Shown here: in pieces, positions 1 through 7,990 of the stretch | How positions within the stretch are numbered: position 1 is the stretch's first letter | How the letters are laid out: the number at the start of each line of letters is the position of its first letter | NCBI GenBank assembly: GCA_037130015.1 | Contig: JBAXTU010000002.1 | Span: 1-64,000 of the forward strand | Direction: 5' to 3' | Source: JBAXTU01 sp037130015 | Lineage (GTDB): Bacteria > Patescibacteriota > Patescibacteriia > 2-01-FULL-39-33 | DNA length: 64,000 bases | Notes under the pieces: generated by a model | The model's input: the letters and a program-made list of their open reading frames with translations, nothing else | Told to the model about the DNA's origin: nothing | Database searches by the model: none | Program-made: the position numbers and the translations under genes

Positions 1-1072
1 TATTATAACCTTCGATTGTCTGATATTCTATAACTTCTTTTCTTAAATTTTTTAATCCAGAATTAGCTCCCTCAAGCGCTTCCCAAGTAAAATTTTGTTT
101 ACTACGATAATGAGCTTGCATAAAAAAATATCTGAGTACCATTGGATCATAGCCTTTGGCAATAATATCATCTAGAGAATAAACTGTACCTTCGGATTTA
201 GACATTTTTTTACCATCAACTGTCAAATGCTCATTATGGATCCAATACCGCACAAACTGCTCACCCGAATAAGCCTCACTCTGAGCAATCTCATTAGTAT
301 GATGAACAGGCACATGTTCTATACCACCCATATGAATATCAATGGTCGGACCAAAAATTGCATAATTCATGGCCGAACATTCCAAATGCCAACCCGGAAA
401 ACCATCGCCCGTGAATTTTTGCCCTTGAACAACAAATGTGTACGGCCAAACCTGAAGAGCATTTTCGTGCGCACCGACTTTAAAAAACCAAATTGCAAAA
501 TCAGCTGAATTCTTTTTTTGTGAATCTCCAACCTCACCCTTACCAGCCGAGCCTTGGTTCATTTCCAGATTTTGTCCGGACAACTTGGTATAATTTTCAA
601 ATTTAGAAATATCAAAATAAATGCCCAAATCTGTGACATAAGCATAATCTTTATCCAAAAGCGTCTGCACCATGTTCTGCATCTGAGAAATATACTGGGT
701 CGCGCGTGGTTTGTTTATAGGTTCCTCACAATTCAATTCAGCTACGTCCTTCTCAAAGATGCCAATATATTTTTCAGCCACTTGTTCTGGTGATAATTGA
801 TCTCTTTTGGAGGCTTTCTCCATCTTATCCTCGCCCTCGTCTTCATCACTGGTCAAATGGCCCACATCAGTATAATTTCTAGCAAACTTAACATTATAGC
901 CCAAATATTCCATTGATCTGCGAATCAAATCAGCCAAAACCATGGCGCGCATATTGCCAATATGCTGAATCCAATACACAGTTGGACCGCATTGATAAAA
1001 ACTCACTTGATTTTCAGAGAGTGTCTTAAATTCTTCTTTTTCCCTTCCTAGAGTGTTATAAATCTTTAACAT
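1..1072 (-). CDS. cysS: Cysteine--tRNA ligase, N-terminal 357 codons (runs off the window)
   Basis: Class I aminoacyl-tRNA synthetase that charges tRNA-Cys in the cytoplasm. Translating the minus strand from the ATG at 1072 gives MLKIYNTLGREKEEF, then the zinc-ligand Cys28 in QCGPTVY, the HIGN adenylate motif at residues 37-40, and KMSKS at 289-293, in the same open frame. This order and spacing are diagnostic of CysRS. The C-terminal tRNA-binding part lies beyond base 1, so the gene is partial only because of the window edge. No Shine-Dalgarno is visible; a promoter-like element lies about 25 bases upstream. The identification is secure. Confidence 0.95.
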   Translation of the reverse strand, partial: MLKIYNTLGREKEEFKTLSENQVSFYQCGPTVYWIQHIGNMRAMVLADLIRRSMEYLGYNVKFARNYTDVGHLTSDEDEGEDKMEKASKRDQLSPEQVAEKYIGIFEKDVAELNCEEPINKPRATQYISQMQNMVQTLLDKDYAYVTDLGIYFDISKFENYTKLSGQNLEMNQGSAGKGEVGDSQKKNSADFAIWFFKVGAHENALQVWPYTFVVQGQKFTGDGFPGWHLECSAMNYAIFGPTIDIHMGGIEHVPVHHTNEIAQSEAYSGEQFVRYWIHNEHLTVDGKKMSKSEGTVYSLDDIIAKGYDPMVLRYFFMQAHYRSKQNFTWEALEGANSGLKNLRKEVIEYQTIEGYN

Positions 1073-1097
1073 AAATTAAATAATAATTAATACCTTT

Positions 1098-1126
1098 ATT
1101 CTATCTGTTTTTAAGATTTTTTTCAA
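1098..1126 (-). promoter_or_regulatory. Sigma70-type promoter of cysS
   Basis: On the minus strand TTGAAA (1126-1121) and TAGAAT (1103-1098) are separated by 17 bases, 26 bases upstream of the cysS ATG. It sits just after the terminator hairpin of the upstream gene, which is consistent with a separate transcript. Confidence 0.55.
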
Positions 1127-1161
1127 GAAAAAAGGATTGTTCGCCAACATGCAAACAATCC
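1127..1161 (-). terminator. Intrinsic terminator of the cysteine-rich gene
   Basis: The arms GGATTGTT and AACAATCC form an 8-bp stem on the minus strand, followed by a run of six Ts. It lies directly downstream of the gene ending at 1186. Confidence 0.75.
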
Positions 1162-1185
1162 CATAATTGAATTGGAAGTTTAATC

Positions 1186-1557
1186 TCAGGTAGCCATAGC
1201 CGACTGCATAACTTGCCTGGATTTCATTTCTAATCTTGCCAAAACAATGAAACCGTCGGACAAATAACAAACAGTACATAAGCAATTTTCGCCACAATAG
1301 AAGCTACCATGATCTTTACCACAAGCATCGCAAAGCTTCTGAGCTTCCATTAATTGCCGACGTGCCAAGTCATTGGCTTGGATTAAATCATGATTACGCA
1401 ACAGTCGCCAAGATTCGCGTTCAGCCGAGCCAAGATATCCTGTTTCAAAAATATCACGATCAGGACTGTGCAATTTTTCATCCACTTCCGGCAAAGTATC
1501 CAATACATTTTTAAACAATTCAACTTTTGTCTTTTTTTCTTCGCAAGAGCAAGCCAT
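1186..1557 (-). CDS. Small cysteine-rich hypothetical protein, possible zinc binder
   Basis: A 123-residue protein I do not recognise. It is probably cytoplasmic (no signal peptide or membrane segment). The N-terminus has MACSCEE. The C-terminal half carries CDACGKDHGSFYC and CLCTVC, paired cysteines spaced as in zinc ribbons. It is supported as a real gene by a strong GGAG ribosome-binding site 8 bases before the ATG and its own downstream terminator. Most housekeeping genes here lack such a site. The function is unknown; metal binding is inferred from cysteine spacing only. Confidence 0.7.
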   Translation of the reverse strand: MACSCEEKKTKVELFKNVLDTLPEVDEKLHSPDRDIFETGYLGSAERESWRLLRNHDLIQANDLARRQLMEAQKLCDACGKDHGSFYCGENCLCTVCYLSDGFIVLARLEMKSRQVMQSAMAT

Positions 1558-1646
1558 GTCAATATCTCCATTTTTAGATTAAAGAACCTATTATCCAAAG
1601 AACAAACAACTCTAGCCATTATGGGTAAAGTAAACACAAACTAATA

Positions 1647-2933
1647 TTAATACCAAGGAGCATCTTGACGCACCAAAAGCTCTTTAGCCAATAACGGTTC
1701 AGCCATAATTTCTTTGACTACTTTTTCCACTCTCATACCCTGAGATCCTTTGGCCAAAACCAAATCTCCTTCTTCCAATCTCTCTTGTAAAAATTTACCA
1801 GCCTCTGAACTATTAGAAAAAGAAAATATTTTATCTTCGTTCAGGCCAGACTCCCTGGCTGTACGAGCAATGCCACGAGCTCTTTCGCCAATCGTAATAA
1901 GCAAATCAATTTTATCTTCAAAAACTTCTTGACCGATTTGGTTGTGCGCTTGAGCGGTATAATCGCCAAGTTCCAACATATCTCCCAAAACCGCGATTTT
2001 TTTGCCAATGGCTGATATTTTACCAAGCACACGCAAAGCAGCAGACATTGATTCTGGACTAGCATTATAAGTATCATCAATAATAAAAGTATTCTTAATA
2101 CCATCAATTAAATGTAAACGTCCCTTAGGCGCCTCAAATAATTGCAAGGCTTGGGAAATTTGCACCAAATTTAAACCATAAACAATCCCCACGGCCGCGG
2201 CTGACAAGGCGGAATAAATAAAATGTTCACCCAAAATATTAGGCAACATAATGGGCACTATATTACCTTCATACGACAACTTAAAATTTAAACCGACTGG
2301 CACACCATTACTTTCAGAAAAATTTATTTCCAAAGCTCGCAAATCAGCTTGTTCATTTTTAATTCCAAAAGTAAGTACTCTGGCTTTGGTTGTTTCTTTC
2401 ATTCCCAATACTGATTCAATATCAGCGTTTAATATGGCCCAACCATTTTTTGGCAAATGAGACACCATCACTGACTTTTCTCTAGCAATTTTTTCTACTG
2501 TTTTAAAAAATTCCAAATGCACCTGACTGACACTAGTGACAATGCCAATTTTGCAAGGTGCCAAATCTGTTAAGTATTTCATATCACCAATACGATCAAC
2601 GCCCATTTCTAAAACTAAAATCTTGGGATAATTTTTATCATGCCACAATAATAATTCAACGGCCTTAAAAATTGCACCCAACCATAGCCAAGCCGAACGA
2701 CCACCAGAACTTGCACCAATAATAGTAAGTGGCAAACCGATTTCGTTATTATAATTTTTAATATTGCGACGCGCATTAAAATGCGGATGAAGCACGGCAA
2801 ACACCGCCTCTTTAGTAGAGGTCTTACCCACACTGCCAGTAATGCCAATGATTTCAGGACGATATTTTTGTAAAATAGCTCCAGCCAAAAACCGTAGAAT
2901 TTTTTGTAAAGCCATTTTTAGGTATTTTTTCAT
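1647..2933 (-). CDS. murF: UDP-MurNAc-tripeptide--D-Ala-D-Ala ligase
   Basis: Cytoplasmic Mur ligase that adds D-Ala-D-Ala to UDP-MurNAc-tripeptide, the last soluble precursor step of peptidoglycan. The 428-residue protein has the ATP-binding loop ITGSVGKTST (residues 31-40), the central-domain LEMGVDRIGDM region (108-118) and the MurF-type DDTYNASPESM (286-296) that separates it from MurC, MurD and MurE. The length is normal. It is the last gene of the mraZ-rsmH-ftsL-ftsI-murF operon, 13 bases after ftsI. murE, usually just upstream of murF, is missing here. No Shine-Dalgarno is present. Confidence 0.95.
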   Translation of the reverse strand: MKKYLKMALQKILRFLAGAILQKYRPEIIGITGSVGKTSTKEAVFAVLHPHFNARRNIKNYNNEIGLPLTIIGASSGGRSAWLWLGAIFKAVELLLWHDKNYPKILVLEMGVDRIGDMKYLTDLAPCKIGIVTSVSQVHLEFFKTVEKIAREKSVMVSHLPKNGWAILNADIESVLGMKETTKARVLTFGIKNEQADLRALEINFSESNGVPVGLNFKLSYEGNIVPIMLPNILGEHFIYSALSAAAVGIVYGLNLVQISQALQLFEAPKGRLHLIDGIKNTFIIDDTYNASPESMSAALRVLGKISAIGKKIAVLGDMLELGDYTAQAHNQIGQEVFEDKIDLLITIGERARGIARTARESGLNEDKIFSFSNSSEAGKFLQERLEEGDLVLAKGSQGMRVEKVVKEIMAEPLLAKELLVRQDAPWY

Positions 2934-2946
2934 GTATTTACTATAT

Positions 2947-4869
2947 TTACTTTAATTTTTTTAGTGCCGGATCAGTCGGATTATCATACGGCACATTATA
3001 ATACTGCAGAATAAATTTGGCAATATCGCTAAAAACAGGCGCCGAAGAAATAGCCGCTTCTTTGGAATTCTGGGGTTTTTTAAATCTAACAATCATTACA
3101 AACCGCGGATCGGAAAAGGGAGCAAAACCAGCAAAAGTGACATCAACATCGTCACCATAATGTCCGCTTTTATTAACTACCTGAGCTGTGCCAGTCTTGC
3201 CACCAACAATATAGCCAGGCACACCAGCCATTTTACCATGACCATTAGCCACCACACTCACCAACATTCCTGACAACACCTGGGCCGTCTTGGCTGTAAT
3301 TACTTGGCGCACCTCTTGAGGATAATAATTTGTGACGTTGCCACTAGCATCAATTGTTTGTGACACAATATATGGCTTCATAAGTTTGCCACCATTAGAA
3401 AAAGCGCCATAGGCCATGGCCATTTGAAGCGGTGTCACCATAATACCTTGACCAAAAGAAGCCGTGGCCTTATAAATTTCTCCTTTACGATCTATATTGC
3501 TAAGATCTCCAGCCACTTCTCCAGACAACTCAATACCAGTCTGTTTACCAAAATTAAAATCCTTTACATATTTAACAAAAACCTCTGGAGTGGCTTGCTT
3601 CATAGCAAAAATAGCCCCGGTGTTAATGGAATTATCCAAAACCTGAACCATGGTTTGCTTGCCATAAACCTTCTTATTAAAATTTTTAATGTTGTATGGC
3701 CCATATTGCGCGCCACCAGTATCAACATAGGTCGTGTCTGGTTGGACCTTATCCACATCCAAAGCGCTAGCCATGGTGACAGCTTTAAAAATAGATCCTG
3801 GTTCGTAAGCGTCAAAAATAAGAGGATTATTATAAACATTAGCATCATCAACCCGGCCGTATTTGTCAGGATCATAATCAGGATAACCACACATAGCAAT
3901 AATCGCTCCGGTCTTGGGATTAATCACCACCACCGAGGCTGTTTCTGATTTATATTTTTGCGCGGCAATAGACAGTGCTTGGCAAGCCTTGTGTTGGATA
4001 GCGCGATCAACGGTCAAAATTAAACTAGAACCGTCTTTTTTTTCTTGAAAATAATTATCACCAACCGCTATCAGATTACCAAAAGCATCGCGTTGGGCTT
4101 TAATTTCTCCGGGCGTGCCATTTAAAATTTTATTAAAATATCCTTCCAAACCATATTGGCCTTTTTTGGCATCATCCACAATACCCCAAAAACCAAAAAG
4201 TTGCCCGCCCATGCCAGCCTCAGGATAAAAACGCCAAGTCTCTTCTTGAAAATAAAGACCCTTAATATTCAAATCTTTTATTTTTTGCACCTGATCGTCA
4301 GTCAATCTATGTCTAATAGCTTTATACAATGAATTAGGCGTGGCCAACAAATTATATATGCGAGTAATTTCTTTGGTATTTTGTTCTTCAAGCCATTTTT
4401 GCCGACGGGTAGTTTTTATTTCTTCGGCCATCACCGGATCCAAATCAGCCGATATATCAGCAAACAAATCTTTTTCAGCTGCTGCCAAATTAACATTATC
4501 AGGCAAACCAAGAATGGCAAACAAAGCATTGGCTGTTGATGAAGCGTCTTTAATCTCTTTGGGCACGCTATATAGCATTTGTAATTTTTGATTGCCAACC
4601 AGTGGAAACAATTGCTGTTGCCCATTTCTATTTTCTACCGCATAAATAGTACCGCGCTCCGGCACTAATTTTCTATAAAGCTCGTGCTGATCAGAAGCCA
4701 AGGCCGTATAAAAATCACCCTTCATTATTTGCAAGTCAAATAATTTTAAAATAATTATAGAAGCTACGGCCACAAAAAAAACGGCTAGAATTTTTATTCT
4801 AACCTGATCGCCGGAGCCCTTACTATTCCGGCCAGAGCGATTCTGTTGTTTGTTGGCTCGCCAGGACAT
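2947..4869 (-). CDS. ftsI: Class B penicillin-binding protein (septal transpeptidase)
   Basis: Membrane-anchored DD-transpeptidase that cross-links peptidoglycan, likely at the septum as partner of FtsW. The 640-residue protein has a cytoplasmic basic tail, one membrane segment (about 26-44), a dimerisation region beginning at ERGTIYA (71-77), and a transpeptidase domain with all three catalytic motifs: S359-x-x-K362 (SIFK), S414-I-N416 and K558-T-G560. It lies between ftsL and murF, as in canonical dcw clusters, which favours FtsI over an elongation-type PBP2; sequence alone does not decide. Confidence 0.93.
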   Translation of the reverse strand: MSWRANKQQNRSGRNSKGSGDQVRIKILAVFFVAVASIIILKLFDLQIMKGDFYTALASDQHELYRKLVPERGTIYAVENRNGQQQLFPLVGNQKLQMLYSVPKEIKDASSTANALFAILGLPDNVNLAAAEKDLFADISADLDPVMAEEIKTTRRQKWLEEQNTKEITRIYNLLATPNSLYKAIRHRLTDDQVQKIKDLNIKGLYFQEETWRFYPEAGMGGQLFGFWGIVDDAKKGQYGLEGYFNKILNGTPGEIKAQRDAFGNLIAVGDNYFQEKKDGSSLILTVDRAIQHKACQALSIAAQKYKSETASVVVINPKTGAIIAMCGYPDYDPDKYGRVDDANVYNNPLIFDAYEPGSIFKAVTMASALDVDKVQPDTTYVDTGGAQYGPYNIKNFNKKVYGKQTMVQVLDNSINTGAIFAMKQATPEVFVKYVKDFNFGKQTGIELSGEVAGDLSNIDRKGEIYKATASFGQGIMVTPLQMAMAYGAFSNGGKLMKPYIVSQTIDASGNVTNYYPQEVRQVITAKTAQVLSGMLVSVVANGHGKMAGVPGYIVGGKTGTAQVVNKSGHYGDDVDVTFAGFAPFSDPRFVMIVRFKKPQNSKEAAISSAPVFSDIAKFILQYYNVPYDNPTDPALKKLK

Positions 4870-4883
4870 CTCTACATAAATAA

Positions 4884-5255
4884 TTATTTTAAGGCAACCG
4901 CAGAACCAAGATTACTTACTACTTCCATTTTTTCCACAGCCACCATATTTAAACCTGATGCTTGACTAATAACATTGGACATTGATTGCAACCGAACATA
5001 TTGTTGTTGTAATTTTTCATTTTCTGTTTTTAGATCCCTAATTTTATTTTGCAAGCCCTGGATTTGATAACCACGGGTAGCCACATTATTGGTTTGCATT
5101 AAATAAGCCACACCAAAAACAATAGAAAGTGAAACCAAGGCCATCATGGTTCGTTTCCAATTAAAAACTGCCCAAGCGGACTTGAGTAATTTTCCACGCT
5201 TATTAAGTTCTGGAAAATGATGATTAGCTTTTTCTTTCTTCCAAAGTCCGCACAT
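4884..5255 (-). CDS. ftsL: FtsL-like bitopic division protein
   Basis: Small single-pass membrane protein of the divisome core. From the ATG at 5255 it is 123 residues: a basic cytoplasmic part (MCGLWKKEKANHHF), a membrane helix (MMALVSLSIVFGVAYLM) and a periplasmic coiled coil (LQNKIRDLKTENEKLQQQY), the FtsL/DivIC architecture. FtsL sequences diverge strongly, so the call rests on topology and on position between rsmH and ftsI. A TTG start at 5309, immediately after the rsmH stop, would add 18 residues, but that segment is encoded by a small palindrome (NPPAGGNN) and looks non-conserved. Confidence 0.8.
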   Translation of the reverse strand: MCGLWKKEKANHHFPELNKRGKLLKSAWAVFNWKRTMMALVSLSIVFGVAYLMQTNNVATRGYQIQGLQNKIRDLKTENEKLQQQYVRLQSMSNVISQASGLNMVAVEKMEVVSNLGSAVALK

Positions 5256-5309
5256 GAAATTATTTTGATTATTCCCGCCAGCTGGCGGATTATTTAAAAA
5301 TTTTCTCAA

Positions 5310-6206
5310 TCAAAGTTTTTGCGCCACGCGCAACTTGGCACTCCTGCTCCGAGGGTTTTTCTCCTTTTCATCATGACTAGCAATAACAGGTTTCTTGGTC
5401 AGAATTTTAATGGTTGGATTTTCTTTGCCCCCGATGGAACGAAAGAAATTCTTGACCAATCTGTCTTCGCCGCTATGGAAAGAAATAACCGCTAGCCGTC
5501 CGCCCGGTTCCAATAAGCCAATGGCTTGTGGCAAAACCGAACGCAAATTGCCAAATTCATCATTGACAGCTATGCGTAATGCCTGAAAAACCCTCGTGGC
5601 CGGATTCTTTTTGGATCTGCTCTTAAAAATACGCTTATAAACATTTGAGACAAGCTGGACAAGCACTTCAGCCGTCTCAACTGGCCGGCCCTCGCGGCGA
5701 TATGCGCTAATTGTCTTGGCTATCGCACTGGCAAGAGGCTCTTCGCCATAATCTTTAAATATTTGAAACAAATCCTGTTCGCTATATGACCGCAAAATTT
5801 CAGTGGCGGTCGGACGGTCTGAATTGATATCGTATCTTAAATCAAGAAGTCCTTGGCTTTGGAAACTAAATCCCCTATCCCGCTGGCCGAGCTGATCAGA
5901 AGATAAACCAAGGTCAAGTAGAATACCGTTAATTTTGCCAATTGTTGATACATTATTTAATCCGTTTATAATATCGCTCAAATTTTTATAATTGTCATTG
6001 ACTAGAATCAAATTTTTATTCTGACTCTTTGGTACTGCCTGACTATCCCAATCAATGCCTAGTACTTTTCCTTGTGGCTTAATCTTTTCTAAAATGGCCA
6101 AAGAGTGGCCACCGCCACCAAAAGTGCAATCAACAAAATTCTGGTTGGATGCAGGATCAAGATATTTCAAGATTTCTTCAAGCAAGACTGGTTCATGAAT
6201 GGTCAT
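5310..6206 (-). CDS. rsmH: 16S rRNA (cytosine(1402)-N(4))-methyltransferase
   Basis: SAM-dependent enzyme that methylates N4 of C1402 in the ribosomal P site. The 298-residue protein starts with the HEPVLLEE signature and has the SAM loop VDCTFGGGGHS (25-35), the ILLDLGLSSDQL motif and the late SFHSGEDRLVKNFF motif, all typical of RsmH/MraW. It overlaps mraZ by four bases and touches ftsL, so the operon is tightly packed. It ends in TGA, which supports the standard genetic code. The identification is secure. Confidence 0.96.
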   Translation of the reverse strand: MTIHEPVLLEEILKYLDPASNQNFVDCTFGGGGHSLAILEKIKPQGKVLGIDWDSQAVPKSQNKNLILVNDNYKNLSDIINGLNNVSTIGKINGILLDLGLSSDQLGQRDRGFSFQSQGLLDLRYDINSDRPTATEILRSYSEQDLFQIFKDYGEEPLASAIAKTISAYRREGRPVETAEVLVQLVSNVYKRIFKSRSKKNPATRVFQALRIAVNDEFGNLRSVLPQAIGLLEPGGRLAVISFHSGEDRLVKNFFRSIGGKENPTIKILTKKPVIASHDEKEKNPRSRSAKLRVAQKL

Positions 6207-6643
6207 AGGGACACAGATGAGTTCAAGTCGCTCAGAGCTTCGGCAATGTCAGTGGAATTCTTTTCGGTCTTGGCTTTATATTCATTCCAATCTTTTTCAT
6301 CCCAGATTTCTAAATAATTATATAAACCGGCAATAACCACATTTTTACTAAGGCCGGCAAATTTTCTTAAATATTCTGGCAGAATAATTCGTCCTTGGCC
6401 GTCAAATTCCACCTCAGTGGCTCCGGCCAACATAAATCTAGACATGGCGCGATTATTGGCCTTATTGATGGGCAATGATGAAAATTTCTGCGCTACTTTT
6501 TGCCATTCTTTTTGAGGATATAAAACCAAGCAGTTATCCAACCCTTGAGTGACAACTGCTTTTTTTAATTCTTTGCGGAATTTGGCAGGCACAGCTAAAC
6601 GTCCTTTGTTGTCCAGGTTATGATTGTATTGGCCGACGAACAT
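6203..6643 (-). CDS. mraZ: MraZ, transcriptional regulator of the dcw cluster
   Basis: DNA-binding regulator of the division and cell-wall operon. It has two SpoVT/AbrB-like half domains, one at the start (GQYNHNLDNKGRLAVPAKFR) and one later (VEFDGQGRIILPEYLRKF), with the DxxGR/P signature in both. The ATG at 6643 (146 residues) is preferred: MFVGQY is the family N-terminus, and the longer GTG frame from 6688 would run through the regulatory boxes upstream. It is first gene of the operon and is probably autoregulated through the TGGGG boxes at 6673-6687. No Shine-Dalgarno is visible. Confidence 0.94.
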   Translation of the reverse strand: MFVGQYNHNLDNKGRLAVPAKFRKELKKAVVTQGLDNCLVLYPQKEWQKVAQKFSSLPINKANNRAMSRFMLAGATEVEFDGQGRIILPEYLRKFAGLSKNVVIAGLYNYLEIWDEKDWNEYKAKTEKNSTDIAEALSDLNSSVSL

Positions 6644-6672
6644 GCTTTTTTTATTTTTGGTTTTATTATTTT

Positions 6673-6687
6673 CCCCACTTATCCCCA
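6673..6687 (-). promoter_or_regulatory. MraZ operator: two TGGGG boxes with 10-base period
   Basis: On the minus strand TGGGG-ATAAG-TGGGG lies between the promoter and the mraZ start. The E. coli MraZ site is a series of TGGGN boxes separated by 5-base spacers, and this arrangement matches two boxes. It lies downstream of the expected transcription start, so a roadblock or initiation block is plausible. Confidence 0.7.
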
Positions 6688-6707
6688 CTTATCTCCTTAA
6701 TGATTTA

Positions 6708-6736
6708 ATTATACACCACTTTTCATTACCTTTCAA
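6708..6736 (-). promoter_or_regulatory. Sigma70-type promoter of the mraZ operon
   Basis: On the minus strand TTGAAA (6736-6731) and TATAAT (6713-6708) are separated by exactly 17 bases. It lies about 65 bases upstream of the mraZ ATG, with the MraZ boxes between. Confidence 0.75.
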
Positions 6737-6765
6737 CACTTCGTCAACTGTTTTTTAAACAACAA

Positions 6766-6792
6766 AAAAGCCCCATTTTAGGGCATTTTTTA
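6766..6792. terminator. Intrinsic terminator downstream of tsaB
   Basis: GCCC-AUUUUA-GGGC type hairpin flanked by A and T runs on both sides. On the minus strand it ends the tsaB transcript just before the mraZ promoter; it could work in both directions. Confidence 0.7.
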
Positions 6793-6832
6793 ATTTATCC
6801 TGTCAAACAGTGGATAACTAGGGGAAAAGTTT

Positions 6833-7243
6833 TTATTTTTTACTCACTGTTATATTTGGTTCGCCGTTATAAGCTGGCAAAACCATTCTACCAGGTTTTG
6901 TTTTTAAAATTTTCAGAAATATTTTTTTCACCAAATCATCATCATTCTTAAATTCTGACAATTCTATTGAAGCTACCGGCAAATTAAGCGCGTAAGCCAA
7001 AGTATTGGCACAAACCACTCCTAGTCTCACCGAAGAAAAACCAGCCGGGCCATTAACCACACCAATCCCCTTTAAACTTTTAATTTTTATTTTATTTTTC
7101 TTCAAAAAATCATCTATACCAGTGAGCAACATTTCTGATTGTTTTTTGTCAGAAGTAATATTTTTAACCTTAAAATCAGTCTGGCTTTTGGCCAAGATTA
7201 ATTTAACTGTTTTATTGTCGCAAGTATTGATGATTAAATTCAT
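6833..7243 (-). CDS. tsaB: TsaB-like tRNA threonylcarbamoyladenosine protein
   Basis: Partner of TsaD in synthesis of t6A37 on ANN-decoding tRNAs. The protein is short (136 residues): an N-terminal ASKHA-fold strand (MNLIINTCDNKTVKLIL), then the family motif region NGPAGFSSVRLGV (GPGSFTGLRIG in most homologues) and NTLAYALNLPV. The second lobe is nearly absent, as in many reduced TsaB proteins. It stops just before the terminator at 6766 and is 8 bases from the upstream regulator gene, so the two are probably co-transcribed. Confidence 0.8.
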   Translation of the reverse strand: MNLIINTCDNKTVKLILAKSQTDFKVKNITSDKKQSEMLLTGIDDFLKKNKIKIKSLKGIGVVNGPAGFSSVRLGVVCANTLAYALNLPVASIELSEFKNDDDLVKKIFLKILKTKPGRMVLPAYNGEPNITVSKK

Positions 7244-7251
7244 AAAACTTT

Positions 7252-7878
7252 TTAATCCTCTGTTTTGGAGTGTCTGTCATTCTTAAAATAAATCTTATCC
7301 ACAACCACCAAATTTTTGCCATCCAAAATATTGTACAAAAACTTATCGGTGACGTCATGGCGGTATTGAAAATCATCTTTGGACATAATGGCATAATTAA
7401 TGGGCTGGCCCAATTCTTTTTCAAAATCAGAAACCAGCTTTAAAAATCTAGCCCGATTAACTTGTCCCACCACCAGCAAATCAATGGGCGCATCAACGCG
7501 ACCGACAAAAACACCTGACAATAAAAAATAATGAATCTGCCCGCATTTTTCCACTTTTTCCACTAATGATTCTTCCAAAATAAGCTGAGCCTTAATAAGT
7601 AAAGCCCGCAATTCTTCAATGAATACAAACCCAGTGTTGAGTTTGTAATATTTTTTATTATCCTTTAATTCCTTTTCTGCTTCTTTTTCCCAATCCTCTT
7701 TAGTTTGGGATTTAATGATGCCGATTTTTTCCAAATTATTTAATTCACGGCGAATAGAATTCAGATGAGTTTCTAGTCGGCGCTCCAATTCGCGGACATA
7801 AAAAAATTTCTCTGGATTATTCAGAAAAAGCCTCAGTAATAGCACTCTGGTTTTTGAACCAAAAAGTTGTTCAAGCAT
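7252..7878 (-). CDS. Winged-helix regulator with nucleotidyltransferase-like C-terminus
   Basis: 208 residues. The N-terminus (about 1-75) reads as an ArsR-like winged helix: MLEQLFGSKTRVLLLRLFL, then FFYVRELERRL and HLNSIRRELNNLEKIGII. The C-terminal part contains LLSGVFVGRVDAPIDLLVVG, resembling the GS...D.DLLVVG core of minimal nucleotidyltransferase domains. Proteins of this two-part type occur in other Parcubacteria-like genomes as I recall. The ligand and target genes are unknown. It is divergent from the 814-residue gene at 7991, with an inverted repeat in the shared intergenic region. Confidence 0.65.
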   Translation of the reverse strand: MLEQLFGSKTRVLLLRLFLNNPEKFFYVRELERRLETHLNSIRRELNNLEKIGIIKSQTKEDWEKEAEKELKDNKKYYKLNTGFVFIEELRALLIKAQLILEESLVEKVEKCGQIHYFLLSGVFVGRVDAPIDLLVVGQVNRARFLKLVSDFEKELGQPINYAIMSKDDFQYRHDVTDKFLYNILDGKNLVVVDKIYFKNDRHSKTED

Positions 7879-7941
7879 AAGGTTTTGTTTTTATTCTTAA
7901 TTATTGTATAATATAAAAAGATAAGTGTAAACTATTAAAAC

Positions 7942-7970
7942 AATAATGACTTGTTTTATTTGTCATTATT
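7942..7970. promoter_or_regulatory. Inverted repeat in divergent promoter region (candidate operator)
   Basis: AATAATGAC and GTCATTATT form a 9-bp inverted repeat with an 11-base spacer, just before the plus-strand gene at 7991 and between it and a divergent DNA-binding protein gene. A TATAAT-like box (TTGTATAAT) lies at about 7907-7915. The role as operator is inferred from position. Confidence 0.4.
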
Positions 7971-7990
7971 TTATCAAAAATTAAACAAAA

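Noticed and set aside
3424..3948. 174-residue plus-strand ORF
   Set aside because: Antisense to ftsI, basic low-complexity translation, no ribosome-binding site.
6644..6688. Longer MraZ start at GTG 6688
   Set aside because: The extension overlaps the MraZ boxes and is not part of the family N-terminus.
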